Positions 25,746 through 34,735 of a stretch of 64,000 nt of DNA are shown here, one piece after another. Every line of letters starts with the position of its first letter. Position 1 is the stretch's first letter. The notes beneath the pieces are model-generated. The model did no database searches. It was given only the letters and a program-made list of their open reading frames with translations, and was not told the origin of the DNA. A program made the translations under genes and the position numbers. This DNA comes from JAEYFP01 sp047602645 (GTDB taxonomy: Bacteria > Bacillota > Clostridia > Lachnospirales > Lachnospiraceae): contig JASGGU010000006.1 of NCBI GenBank assembly GCA_047602645.1, forward strand, positions 1 through 64,000, read 5' to 3'.

Positions 25746-25810
25746 GTTTTTACCGGAGAACCTGTTTGCCTGCCTGAGGGCAATAGAAACGACTGAGAAT
25801 GGAGACTGCG

Positions 25811-26869
25811 ATGTATAAGGTGATGATTGTCGACGATAACTTAACAAATCTTGCCACGGCCAAAAAAGCTTTGGAGGATGAGTATGAAATTCTGTCGATC
25901 ACATCGGGGGCCAGAGCGCTTGAGGTATTGAAGAATATGATGGAGCCGCCGCATATTGTTTTGCTGGATTTAAATATGCCCGAGGAAAGCAGTCTGCCCG
26001 TACTGAAGGAACTGAAAAGTAATCCGAAGTTAAGGAGGATCAGGATCCTGCTTATGACCGAATGGGAGGATGTCAGTCAGAAGCAGGAGAGCTTGCTGAC
26101 AGGCAAGGTTGATTACATCAAAAAGCCCTATGCGGGAGAGCTTTTGCGGGAACATATCGATATGAGTGCACAGATACTGAGTGCCGAGCGAAAGTTAAAA
26201 CGCGGTAATGAAGCACTTTCGGAAATTTTGCAAAAAAAGACGCATAATGCCGCAGAGTTAAGTCAGACGATCGTTGAACTGTTTTCAAAGCTGATGAAGA
26301 ACCGTTCCCCGCTGCTGTTTGAACATTCCCAGCGTGTGGAAGCTTATATGCGCCTGTACATGGAAGAAATTATTCGTGCAAAGCAGTCCGGTATTTCCGC
26401 TGCAGACGCGCGTCTTATCGTACCTGCAGCAAGAGTGCATGATATCGGAAAGATCTGTATTCCGGATCGGTGTCTGATCAATAGCAGTGATTTGAATCTT
26501 CAGGAAAAGAAACTCCATCATGCGCATACAGAGTTTGGCGGACAGGCCATCAGAAAAGCTATGGAGGTCGTGCCGCAGAGCCCGTTTTTGTCTTATGCGT
26601 ACCATATGTGCAGAAGTCATCATGAACGTTGGGACGGAGAGGGGTATCCTGATCGGCTGGTAACAAACAAGATTCCGGTAGAGGCACGGATTCTTGCGAT
26701 TGTAAACAGCTATGATAGTTTCAGAAATGAAAATGACGGGGATGAACCGCTTACGCACGGTGAGGCGATGAACCGCATCCGGTTGTGGGGAGGTACCCAT
26801 TTTGACCCGCAATTAGTGGATCTGTTCTTGCATATCGAGAAGAAAATCGAACAGATTGAATTTCTTTGA
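25811..26869 (+). CDS. Response regulator with HD-GYP domain
   Basis: A protein of about 352 residues. A receiver domain (about 1-125) has the acidic pocket (VDDN), the phospho-acceptor Asp in LLDLNMP (about 57) and the conserved Lys in YIKKPY. The HD-GYP domain runs from about 165 to 345, with HDIGK (about 209) and HHERWDGEGYP (about 275). HD-GYP proteins usually hydrolyse cyclic-di-GMP; both signature motifs are intact. I chose ATG 25811 after GGAG (25801-25804). No kinase is adjacent. It may share signalling with the GGDEF regulator at 36795 and the PilZ protein at 60631. Confidence 0.88.
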   Translation: MYKVMIVDDNLTNLATAKKALEDEYEILSITSGARALEVLKNMMEPPHIVLLDLNMPEESSLPVLKELKSNPKLRRIRILLMTEWEDVSQKQESLLTGKVDYIKKPYAGELLREHIDMSAQILSAERKLKRGNEALSEILQKKTHNAAELSQTIVELFSKLMKNRSPLLFEHSQRVEAYMRLYMEEIIRAKQSGISAADARLIVPAARVHDIGKICIPDRCLINSSDLNLQEKKLHHAHTEFGGQAIRKAMEVVPQSPFLSYAYHMCRSHHERWDGEGYPDRLVTNKIPVEARILAIVNSYDSFRNENDGDEPLTHGEAMNRIRLWGGTHFDPQLVDLFLHIEKKIEQIEFL

Positions 26870-26931
26870 AACGGATCGTCGGAGCATGGACGACTCTTAT
26901 AAAAATTCAGACAAAAAGTAATAAACATCCT

Positions 26932-26974
26932 TTCCCCTTACATATAATGTTACAAACCGGTAAGGGGAATTTTT
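26932..26974 (+). promoter_or_regulatory. SD-covering inverted repeat and candidate promoter before spoIVA
   Basis: TTCCCCTTAC (26932-26941) is a perfect complement of GTAAGGGGAA (26960-26969), and a TTTTT run follows. The right arm contains the spoIVA ribosome binding site AAGGGGA. CATATAAT (26941-26948), a fair sigma-E -10 element, overlaps the left arm edge and the loop. Transcripts coming from upstream would fold and end or hide the site; transcripts that start inside the loop would not. Confidence 0.6.
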
Positions 26975-28465
26975 ATGGAAAAAATGAATGAAGATCATGA
27001 ATTTAACTTGTACAAGGATATACAACAGAGAACGAACGGAGAAATTTACATAGGGGTTGTCGGCCCGGTCAGAACAGGAAAGTCCACCTTTATTAAGCGG
27101 TTTATGGATTTGCTCGTGCTGCCCGTTATGAAAGACGAATATGAAATTGCCAGAACAAGGGATGAGCTTCCTCAAAGTGCGGGCGGAAGAACGATCACGA
27201 CGACGGAACCCAAATTCATTCCGAAGGAAGCAGTCAATATCTCCTTGAACGGCAATGTGGATGTTAAAGTACGCATGATTGACTGTGTAGGTTATATGGT
27301 TGAGGGAGCCGCCGGGCATCTGGAGGAAGACAGCGAACGCATGGTTAAAACACCATGGTACAACTATGAAATTCCGTTCACACAGGCGGCGGAAATCGGC
27401 ACGCGCAAAGTCATCAACGACCACTCTACAATCGGGATTGTTATTGTGACGGACGGCTCATTCGGCGAAATCCCAAAGGAGAATTATGTGGCGGCGGAAG
27501 AAAAGACGATCATGGAGTTAAAACGGATCGGCAAGCCTTTTATTGTACTTGTCAACAGTGCGAGACCTTACAGTGAGGAAGCACAAAGAGCCGCAAAGGA
27601 AATGGAAGAGACTTATCAGGTGAACGCGCAGACAGTGAACTGCGAGCAGCTTAAGAAAGAGGATATTTTCAGAATTCTTTCCAATATGCTTTATGAATTT
27701 CCTGTTTCCGTCATGGAATTTTATATGCCGAAATGGGTAGAATTACTGGCAAATGATCATCCGGTAAAGCTGGATATTGTGGAACGTGTGAAGGATCTGT
27801 TAAACGGTGTCTATACAATGAGAGACGTCATAGACAGTGACATGCAGGCAGACAGCAGCTATATCAAGCAGTGCAAGGTGGATCGGACAGATTTGGCGAC
27901 GGGGATCGTACAGGTACAGTTTTCGATCGACGATGCATTTTATTACGAGCTGATCAGTGAGCTTGTTGGGGAGTCTGTGGACAATGACTATTGCCTGATG
28001 CGCATTTTGCAGGAACTGTCATCTATGAAAAAGGAATATGTGAAAGTATTAAATGCGCTTGACAGCGTGCGGTTCAAAGGCTATGGCGTCGTGACACCGG
28101 AGAGGTGTGAAATTTCGCTGCAGGAGCCGGAAATTATCAGGCATGGAAACAAATTTGGTGTAAAAATAAAAGCGGAAAGTCCATCGATTCATTTGATCAA
28201 AGCACTGATCGAAACGGAAATTGCTCCGATTGTCGGCACACAGGAGCAGGCGGAGGATCTGATCACCTATATCAAGGAGAACTCGGCAGCTGATAACAGC
28301 ATCTGGGATACGAATATTTTCGGAAAGAGCATTGAACAATTGGTACAGGACGGCATCAAGAGCAAAATTACGATGATCAATGATGAAAGCCAGGTGAAGC
28401 TGCAGGAAACGATGCAGAAAATTGTAAATGACAGCACGGGCGGACTGATCTGCATTATTATTTGA
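26975..28465 (+). CDS. spoIVA: Stage IV sporulation protein A, spore coat ATPase
   Basis: A 496-residue protein that forms the basement layer of the spore coat on the forespore surface. GPVRTGKSTFIKRF (about 29-42) is the Walker A of its ATPase domain, and VRMIDCVGYMV (about 91-101) is the Walker B region. A middle domain and C-terminal membrane-targeting region complete the length typical of SpoIVA. In Bacillus it is made in the mother cell under sigma-E; a -10-like CATATAAT lies just upstream. It is not part of an obvious operon. Confidence 0.97.
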   Translation: MEKMNEDHEFNLYKDIQQRTNGEIYIGVVGPVRTGKSTFIKRFMDLLVLPVMKDEYEIARTRDELPQSAGGRTITTTEPKFIPKEAVNISLNGNVDVKVRMIDCVGYMVEGAAGHLEEDSERMVKTPWYNYEIPFTQAAEIGTRKVINDHSTIGIVIVTDGSFGEIPKENYVAAEEKTIMELKRIGKPFIVLVNSARPYSEEAQRAAKEMEETYQVNAQTVNCEQLKKEDIFRILSNMLYEFPVSVMEFYMPKWVELLANDHPVKLDIVERVKDLLNGVYTMRDVIDSDMQADSSYIKQCKVDRTDLATGIVQVQFSIDDAFYYELISELVGESVDNDYCLMRILQELSSMKKEYVKVLNALDSVRFKGYGVVTPERCEISLQEPEIIRHGNKFGVKIKAESPSIHLIKALIETEIAPIVGTQEQAEDLITYIKENSAADNSIWDTNIFGKSIEQLVQDGIKSKITMINDESQVKLQETMQKIVNDSTGGLICIII

Positions 28466-28514
28466 AATGTTGCTTTCACTCCGTTCTTAGCAACGCATAA
28501 GCCGACATTGGGGG

Positions 28515-28543
28515 TTGCGGATAAAATTGCGGTAAGGTAAAAT
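28515..28543 (+). promoter_or_regulatory. sigma-A-like promoter of the nucleoside salvage cluster
   Basis: TTGCGG (28515-28520), 17 bases, TAAAAT (28538-28543), 36 bases before the PNP start. No purine riboswitch fold is seen here. Confidence 0.45.
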
Positions 28544-28579
28544 AGAGGAAACCGATAAAATACCAGGAGGATTTCCAAT

Positions 28580-29410
28580 ATGAACGAAGTATATAATAAA
28601 TTAATGAAATGCTATGAAAGCGTAAAGGAAAAGGTGAACTTTAAGCCGAAGGTGGCTCTTGTGCTCGGTTCGGGTCTTGGTGATTATGCAGACGGTATCC
28701 GGGTCGAGAAAACATTGCCTTATCACGAAATCGAAGGATTTCCGGTATCGACAGTGCCGGGACATAAAGGACAATTTATTTTCGGCTACGTCGGAGAGGT
28801 GCCGATTGTCTGTATGCAGGGAAGAGTTCATTTTTATGAGGGCTATCCGATATCCGACGTCGTGCTTCCGACGAGACTGATGAAGCTGATGGGGGCTGAG
28901 ATTCTGTTTTTGACAAATGCTTCCGGTGGCATCAATCAAAGCTTCGGCGCCGGAGATTTTATGCTGCTGACAGACCATATTTCCCTGTTTGCACCCAATC
29001 CGTTGATTGGTCCGAACATTGACGAGATCGGAACGAGATTTCCGGATATGAGTGCTGTTTATGATAAAGGGCTGCGGGATTTGATCCTGAAAACAGCTTC
29101 TGATCTGGATATTCCGATCAGGCAGGGCGTTTATGCGCAATTGACAGGTCCGTCGTTTGAATCTCCCGCAGAAATCCGGCTTTTGTCAGGACTTTCCGTG
29201 GATACTGTAGGCATGAGCACAGTTGTTGAGGCGATTGCGGCCAACCATATGGGGATGCGCATCTGTGCTATTTCCTGTGTCTGCAACTTGGCGGCGGGAC
29301 TTTCCGAAAATCCGCTGACACACGAAGAGGTGCAAGCTGCGGCAAATGCAGCAGCGCCGATGTTTAAAAGGCTTGTGACGGAATCAATCCTCCGGTTTGA
29401 ACAAAAGTAA
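28580..29410 (+). CDS. punA: Purine-nucleoside phosphorylase (trimeric, PNP-I)
   Basis: A 276-residue enzyme that splits inosine and guanosine (and deoxy forms) with phosphate into base and (deoxy)ribose-1-phosphate. LGSGLGDYAD (about 30-39) and the phosphate-binding QGRVHFYEGY (about 79-88) are typical. TNASGGIN (about 113-120), TGPSFESPAEIRLL and the VGMSTVVEA loop complete the active site. AGGAGG precedes the ATG. It heads a run of nucleoside salvage genes. Confidence 0.94.
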   Translation: MNEVYNKLMKCYESVKEKVNFKPKVALVLGSGLGDYADGIRVEKTLPYHEIEGFPVSTVPGHKGQFIFGYVGEVPIVCMQGRVHFYEGYPISDVVLPTRLMKLMGAEILFLTNASGGINQSFGAGDFMLLTDHISLFAPNPLIGPNIDEIGTRFPDMSAVYDKGLRDLILKTASDLDIPIRQGVYAQLTGPSFESPAEIRLLSGLSVDTVGMSTVVEAIAANHMGMRICAISCVCNLAAGLSENPLTHEEVQAAANAAAPMFKRLVTESILRFEQK

Positions 29411-29459
29411 CTGTGAGAGTATGGAACAGGTACAAAAAACGATTGGAATAGAGGAAAAT

Positions 29460-30533
29460 ATGCGGAAGATATTATGCAGAGTAGGAATATTGCCGGTATT
29501 GCTGATTCTATTGCTTACGGGCTGTACAAAATCCGCGGAAGATGCGGCGGAGCTTGCGCTTATTACGGATGTCGGTACGATCGAGGACGGCTCCTTTAAT
29601 CAGGGCGCATGGGAAGGGATTAAGCGCTATGCGGAAGAGAACGGTGTCAATTACCGATATTACCAGCCGAAGGAAGCCGATACCGCCGTCTATCTGGAGA
29701 CAATAAAGGAAGCTGTGAAAAATGGTGCAAAGCTGATTGTGTGTCCGGGCTATCTGCCGGAGGAAGCGGTGTATCAGGCACAGGACAAATATCCGAAGGT
29801 GACTTTCATTTTGCTGGACGGTAAACCCCATAACGCGGATTATACGGATCATAAGATCAACGACAATGTGATGCCAATATTATTTGAAGAGGATCAAGCC
29901 GGCTTTCTTGCCGGCTATGCTGCCGTGCGGGACGGTTACACGCATTTGGGATTTATGGGCGGTATCGCGGAGGAACCGGTAATCCGGTATGGATACGGCT
30001 TTGTGCAGGGGGCGGATTATGCGGCCATCGAGATGGGAGTCAACATCGACATCAACTATTGCTATACAGATACGTTTATAGAAAGTCCGCAGGTGCAGGA
30101 ACTGGCGCTTTCCTGGTATCAGGAGGGAACCGAGGTCATATTTGCCTGCGGCGGAGCAATGGGCAGGTCGGTCATGGCCGCAGCGGAGACTGCAGATGCA
30201 AAGGTCATCGGTGTCGATGTAGATCAGAGTGGTGAATCCGCGACCGTTGTTACTTCCGCAATGAAAATGTTGTCCAATGCGGTTTATGCGGGGGTAAAGG
30301 ATTACTACAATAATTCGTTTAAAGGCGGTGAAATCACGACAATGATGGCTAAAAACGGGGGCGTAGGACTTCCGATGGAAACATCTGATTTCAGGAAATT
30401 TACCAGTGTGGAGTATGATGCAGTATTTACTCTGCTTGTGGAGGATACTATTGTTCCGTGTGCGAACACTGAGGTCGGTACAACCGAGGATTTAACGCTC
30501 GTCAATACAGCAGTTACCTATATTTCGCAATGA
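29460..30533 (+). CDS. BMP-family nucleoside-binding lipoprotein
   Basis: A 357-residue BMP/PnrA-like substrate-binding protein of ABC transporters. The start at 29460 gives a clean lipoprotein signal, with LLLTGC as lipobox (about Cys23); an in-frame ATG at 29397 would bury it. LITDVGTIEDGSFNQGAWEG (about 34-53) is the family signature at the ligand cleft. BMP proteins bind nucleosides, which fits the flanking phosphorylase and deaminase. No ATPase or permease gene is nearby, so the transporter core must be encoded elsewhere, or this protein acts as a sensor. Confidence 0.88.
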   Translation: MRKILCRVGILPVLLILLLTGCTKSAEDAAELALITDVGTIEDGSFNQGAWEGIKRYAEENGVNYRYYQPKEADTAVYLETIKEAVKNGAKLIVCPGYLPEEAVYQAQDKYPKVTFILLDGKPHNADYTDHKINDNVMPILFEEDQAGFLAGYAAVRDGYTHLGFMGGIAEEPVIRYGYGFVQGADYAAIEMGVNIDINYCYTDTFIESPQVQELALSWYQEGTEVIFACGGAMGRSVMAAAETADAKVIGVDVDQSGESATVVTSAMKMLSNAVYAGVKDYYNNSFKGGEITTMMAKNGGVGLPMETSDFRKFTSVEYDAVFTLLVEDTIVPCANTEVGTTEDLTLVNTAVTYISQ

Positions 30534-30556
30534 GCAGAAATACAAGAGGTGAAATG

Positions 30557-30982
30557 ATGGAAAATGAAGAATTGATCAGAACGGCGATGGAAGCGAGAAA
30601 ACAAGCATATGCGCCATACTCAAAATACCGTGTCGGGGCCGCACTGCTTACAAAGAACGGAGAAGTCATCAAGGGCTGCAATATCGAAAATGCTTCGTAC
30701 GGTGCGACAAATTGTGCGGAGAGGACAGCATTCTTTAAAGCGGTCAGCGAAGGAAAGAAAAATTTTGCTGCGATTGCGGTTATAGGCGGAGAAGAGGAGA
30801 CAGATGAAACAGAAGGATATGCTTATCCGTGCGGCATTTGCCGTCAGGTGATGCGGGAGTTTTGTGATCAGGATACCTTTCGGGTGCTTGTTGCAAAATC
30901 GGAGACTGATTATGAGGAAGTATTGCTTGCTCAGCTGTTGCCAAACAGCTTCGGGCCTGAGCATTTGAGCACAAGGGAATGA
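30557..30982 (+). CDS. cdd: Cytidine deaminase
   Basis: A 141-residue zinc enzyme that deaminates cytidine and deoxycytidine to uridine and deoxyuridine. NCAERTAFF carries the first Cys ligand and the catalytic Glu, and PCGICRQVM carries the other two Cys ligands. I chose ATG 30557 behind AGAGGTG; ATG 30554 is also possible. It lies 23 bases after the BMP gene. Confidence 0.96.
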   Translation: MENEELIRTAMEARKQAYAPYSKYRVGAALLTKNGEVIKGCNIENASYGATNCAERTAFFKAVSEGKKNFAAIAVIGGEEETDETEGYAYPCGICRQVMREFCDQDTFRVLVAKSETDYEEVLLAQLLPNSFGPEHLSTRE

Positions 30983-31021
30983 GGGACGGCTGATGGACTG
31001 GAACATACGAAGGGAGACACG

Positions 31022-32308
31022 ATGAATACAAGGTTTTATAACGCAAGAATATTGACAATGGAAGAAAAGAAAGAACTGTTTGAAGGAGAGCTATGGATAG
31101 AAGGAAGTAAAATTAGCTATGTGGGCCCTGCCAAATCAAAAGAGGAACTTGCAGGCTGTCCGGTGGAATGGGACAGGCAGATCGACGCCAAAGGCAATGT
31201 GCTGATGCCGGGTTTTAAAAATGCACATACGCATTCCGGCATGACGGCAATGCGTTCCTATGCGGATGATCTGCCGCTGCAGGCGTGGCTCGAACAGAAA
31301 ATATTTCCGATGGAAGCGAAGATGACGGGAGAAGATGTTGCACTTCTGACAAAGCTCGCAATATTGGAATACTTAACGAGCGGCGTTACCTCTATTTTTG
31401 ATATGTATCTGACCCCTGAGACGATTGCGCAAGCTTGTGAAGAGACTGGAATGAGAGTTGTACAGGTGAGCGGGATCAATAAATTCGGGCCGACACTTAA
31501 GGTTCTCGAAGAGCGGTATTTAAAACTGAACGGACGTCATCCGCTATCGAGCTTTATGCTTGGCTTGCATGCGGAATATACGTGTACTAAGGAACTGCTG
31601 GAACAAATTGCTGAGCTTGCACACAAATATCAGGCCCCCATTTTTACCCATAATTCCGAAACCGCAGCGGAGGTGGCCGGATGTGTGGAACGCTACGGGA
31701 TGACTCCGACGGTATTCCTCGATTCTCTCGGTATGTTTGATTACGGCGGAGGCAGCTATCACTGTGTGCATGTAACGGATGAGGATATTGCTGTTTTTAA
31801 GAAAAAAAATCTGTCGGTTGTAACCAACCCCGGTTCGAATACGAAGCTTGCAAGCGGCATCGCTCCAATACAGAAATTTTTGGATGCAGGTATCAATGTT
31901 GCGATCGGAACCGACGGGCCATCCAGCAATAACTGTTTAGATATGTTTCGAGAGATGTTCCTTGTAACCGGCCTCGCGAAGCTTGTCAATCAGGATGCTT
32001 CTGCTGTTGATGCCATGGAGGTGCTGAAAATGGCGACGGTCGGCGGTGCAAAGGCGATGGGCCTTGTTGATTGTGATTTGCTCGCCCCCGGCAAGGAAGC
32101 GGATCTTATTATGATCGATCTGCACCAGCCGAATATGCAGCCGCTCAATTATATCGCGAAGAATATTGTATACAGCGGTAGTAAGCAGAATGTTAAACTG
32201 ACAATGATTCATGGCAAGATTCTTTATGAGAATGGAAACTATCAGATCGGCATGGATCCCGAGGAAATCTATACAAAGGCAAATGAAATTATTCAGAGAG
32301 TCGGGTAA
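31022..32308 (+). CDS. Amidohydrolase, MTA/SAH deaminase-like
   Basis: A 428-residue amidohydrolase of the MtaD/ATZ-like group, which deaminates 5'-methylthioadenosine, S-adenosylhomocysteine or related adenosine compounds. HTHSGMTAMRSYADD (about 69-83) supplies the first two metal His. LHAEYT near 182, HNSET near 206 and GTDGPSSNN near 300 supply the remaining metal and active-site residues. The salvage context supports an adenosine-type substrate, but guanine or other ring deamination cannot be excluded. Confidence 0.85.
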   Translation: MNTRFYNARILTMEEKKELFEGELWIEGSKISYVGPAKSKEELAGCPVEWDRQIDAKGNVLMPGFKNAHTHSGMTAMRSYADDLPLQAWLEQKIFPMEAKMTGEDVALLTKLAILEYLTSGVTSIFDMYLTPETIAQACEETGMRVVQVSGINKFGPTLKVLEERYLKLNGRHPLSSFMLGLHAEYTCTKELLEQIAELAHKYQAPIFTHNSETAAEVAGCVERYGMTPTVFLDSLGMFDYGGGSYHCVHVTDEDIAVFKKKNLSVVTNPGSNTKLASGIAPIQKFLDAGINVAIGTDGPSSNNCLDMFREMFLVTGLAKLVNQDASAVDAMEVLKMATVGGAKAMGLVDCDLLAPGKEADLIMIDLHQPNMQPLNYIAKNIVYSGSKQNVKLTMIHGKILYENGNYQIGMDPEEIYTKANEIIQRVG

Positions 32309-32312
32309 CGGA

Positions 32313-33032
32313 ATGAAGGTCATTTATATTTATCATAGTTGTTTTGTCGTGGAGCTTGAAAAGTGCGTAATAGTGTTTGACTATTTTAAAGGAAGCCTGC
32401 CCGTATTTAAAAGGGACAAGCCTGTTTACTTTTTTGTGAGCCACAAGCATCAGGATCATTTCAGTATGGACATTTTCGGATGGTCCGATTCCGCCTGTAA
32501 TGTAACCTATGTGCTTGCAAATGACATTCGGCTGAATGCACGCTATCTGGAACAGTTTGGGTATGGCGAACAGGTTTTGAAACAGATTGTTCATGTCGGA
32601 AAGAATGCAGAGACAACGATCGGTGAAGGCCTGCATATAAAAACGCTGAAATCTACGGATGAGGGTGTTGCGTTTCTGATCGAAACACAGGGCGTATGCC
32701 TCTATCATGCCGGCGACCTGAACTGGTGGCATTGGGAGGGGGAGAGCAAGGAATTCAATCTTTATCAGGAAAAAACTTATCATGAGCAGCTGCAAAAAAT
32801 AAGCGGAAAAACGATCGACTTAGCTTTTGTGCCCTTGGATTATCGGCTTGGTGAAGCGGCAGAATGGGGTATCATAAAATTTTTAGAAATGACAGATGCA
32901 AAGGTGGTATTTCCGATGCATCTATGGGAACGCTATGATCTGATTGACGATCGGCTCAAGTATGGGCGGCTGTCAAAATATAAGGAGCGCATCATGCGCG
33001 TGAACAAAGTGAATGAAAGCTGGATATTGTAA
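32313..33032 (+). CDS. MBL-fold metallo-hydrolase
   Basis: A 239-residue metallo-beta-lactamase fold protein. SHKHQDHF (about 44-51) is the HxHxDH zinc motif, and GDLNWW (about 135-140) supplies a later ligand Asp. The start is ATG 32313, five bases after the amidohydrolase stop, with only a weak ACGGA site; an upstream in-frame ATG would overlap the previous gene. The substrate is unknown. Its stop overlaps the start of the MutS-like gene by one base. Confidence 0.8.
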   Translation: MKVIYIYHSCFVVELEKCVIVFDYFKGSLPVFKRDKPVYFFVSHKHQDHFSMDIFGWSDSACNVTYVLANDIRLNARYLEQFGYGEQVLKQIVHVGKNAETTIGEGLHIKTLKSTDEGVAFLIETQGVCLYHAGDLNWWHWEGESKEFNLYQEKTYHEQLQKISGKTIDLAFVPLDYRLGEAAEWGIIKFLEMTDAKVVFPMHLWERYDLIDDRLKYGRLSKYKERIMRVNKVNESWIL

Positions 33033-34735
33033 TGGAATGGATCGGATATCTGATCGTCATCTTAGTTGTCGTGCTTGTGATTTTTATAAACGGCGCCGTG
33101 CAGGAGAGAAAAGCATATCAGCTCTTCTTAGTCTCGTTAAAGGAGAACTTCGGGAAAAAAGCGGTGTCCAATATTTCTCAGGCAGAGCTTGACAGGATTG
33201 CGATTTATCATGCAAAGCAAAAGGAACTTGGCCGGTGCGGGGAATTTTGTCTGGATGATATTACGTGGAATGATTTGAGTATGGATGATATTTTTTTACA
33301 GGTTAATGTGACGCAGTCATCCCTGGGAGAAGAATATTTGTATCATCTCCTTCGCTGCCCCCGCTTAAGCGAGGAAGGAAGGGAGGAGTGGGACAGTCTT
33401 GTAGCGTTTTTTAAAGGACATGAAACGGAACGCATGGAAATTCAGAAACTGTTTCACCGCCTTGGGAAAATAAATAAAATTTCTTTAACAGAGGTTCTTT
33501 ATTTTCTGATGGATTTGAAAAGGGAGAGTAATCTGCTCCATTATGTCATAGATGCGGCGCTGCTGCTCAGCTTCTGTGTAATATTTATCACGCCGGGTGC
33601 CGGGGTACTGCTTTTTTTAACAGTTTTGGCGGTTTCGATCATTTCATATTTTAAGCGAAAAGGAGAAATTTCCTCCTATTTTACGACCTTTTTTTATATT
33701 TTAACAATGCTGCGTGTTTCACAGCAGATTAAAAAGCTTGGCTATGAACAGCTGGCTCCCTATGGGAAACGCATAGAGATGCTGATCAAATGCTTCGGCA
33801 ATTTGGAGAAGGGCACCTATGTGCTGTCTGCAGGAACTCACACGACAAGCAATCCGCTGGAACTTTTAATGGATTATGTGCGGATGCTTTTTCATGTTGA
33901 TATCATTAAATTTAATTCCATGTTAAAACTTGTGCAGGAACGGATGGCGGAAATTGAACAGCTTCGGGAAGTTCTCGGAAGATTGGATGCGGCGATTGCG
34001 GCGGCTTCCTATGAATGCAGTCTTGCCTATTCCTGTGCGCCGCATTTTGACCGGGGGGCAGGGGCGGTGCTTATCGTGGAGGAAGCTTGTCATCCGCTTG
34101 TGGAGGCACCTGTTGCAAACAGTATTCGGGCTGAGAGCGGGATCTTGATTACGGGTTCAAACGCTTCGGGAAAGTCGACTTTTTTAAAAACAATGGCAAT
34201 CTGTGCGATACTTGCGCAGACGATCGGCATCGTTCCCGCCAAATTCTACAGCGGTCCTTTATTTCGGATTTTTTCATCGATGGCCCTGCGGGACAGCTTG
34301 ATGACAAAAGAAAGCTATTATATCGTGGAAATCAAGTCGCTTAAGCGGATTGTGGATGCGGGAGAAACAAAAACGCCGATGCTGTGTTTTGTCGATGAGG
34401 TTCTGCGCGGGACGAATACGGTGGAGCGGATTGCCGCTTCCTCCCAAATTTTAAAAAGTCTTGCCCGCCCGCATATCCTTTGTTTTGCGGCGACACATGA
34501 CATTGAGCTGACTGAGATGCTCGAAGGTTATTATGCCAACTATCATTTTGATGAGGAGGTACTTCAAAATGATGTCGTATTCAGCTATCATTTGCAGAGC
34601 GGAAGAGCGGAGACGAGAAATGCAATCAAGCTGCTTTCGATCATCGGTTATGATCCTTCTGTCATTGCGCGGGCGGAAGAAACTGCGGCAGATTTTATAA
34701 AGACAGGCAGTTGGAGGATGGAGGATGGAAAATGA
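33032..34735 (+). CDS. Membrane-anchored MutS-like ATPase
   Basis: A 567-residue protein with one hydrophobic helix at about 5-22 and a hairpin of two at about 175-210. The C-terminal half is the MutS ATPase domain (domain V). GSNASGKSTFLKT (about 374-386) is Walker A, and MLCFVDEVLRGTNTVER (about 450-466) is Walker B with the DE-GT signature. The mismatch-recognition domain I of true MutS is absent. Homologues are labelled MutS-related, with no known function. The gene overlaps the MBL gene by one base and rnhA by four (ATGA), so it is tightly coupled to RNase HI. Confidence 0.82.
   Translation: MEWIGYLIVILVVVLVIFINGAVQERKAYQLFLVSLKENFGKKAVSNISQAELDRIAIYHAKQKELGRCGEFCLDDITWNDLSMDDIFLQVNVTQSSLGEEYLYHLLRCPRLSEEGREEWDSLVAFFKGHETERMEIQKLFHRLGKINKISLTEVLYFLMDLKRESNLLHYVIDAALLLSFCVIFITPGAGVLLFLTVLAVSIISYFKRKGEISSYFTTFFYILTMLRVSQQIKKLGYEQLAPYGKRIEMLIKCFGNLEKGTYVLSAGTHTTSNPLELLMDYVRMLFHVDIIKFNSMLKLVQERMAEIEQLREVLGRLDAAIAAASYECSLAYSCAPHFDRGAGAVLIVEEACHPLVEAPVANSIRAESGILITGSNASGKSTFLKTMAICAILAQTIGIVPAKFYSGPLFRIFSSMALRDSLMTKESYYIVEIKSLKRIVDAGETKTPMLCFVDEVLRGTNTVERIAASSQILKSLARPHILCFAATHDIELTEMLEGYYANYHFDEEVLQNDVVFSYHLQSGRAETRNAIKLLSIIGYDPSVIARAEETAADFIKTGSWRMEDGK

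Noticed and set aside
28466..28579. A purine riboswitch before the nucleoside phosphorylase gene
   Set aside because: The space is only 114 bases, is largely taken up by a promoter, and lacks the conserved loop sequences of the purine aptamer.
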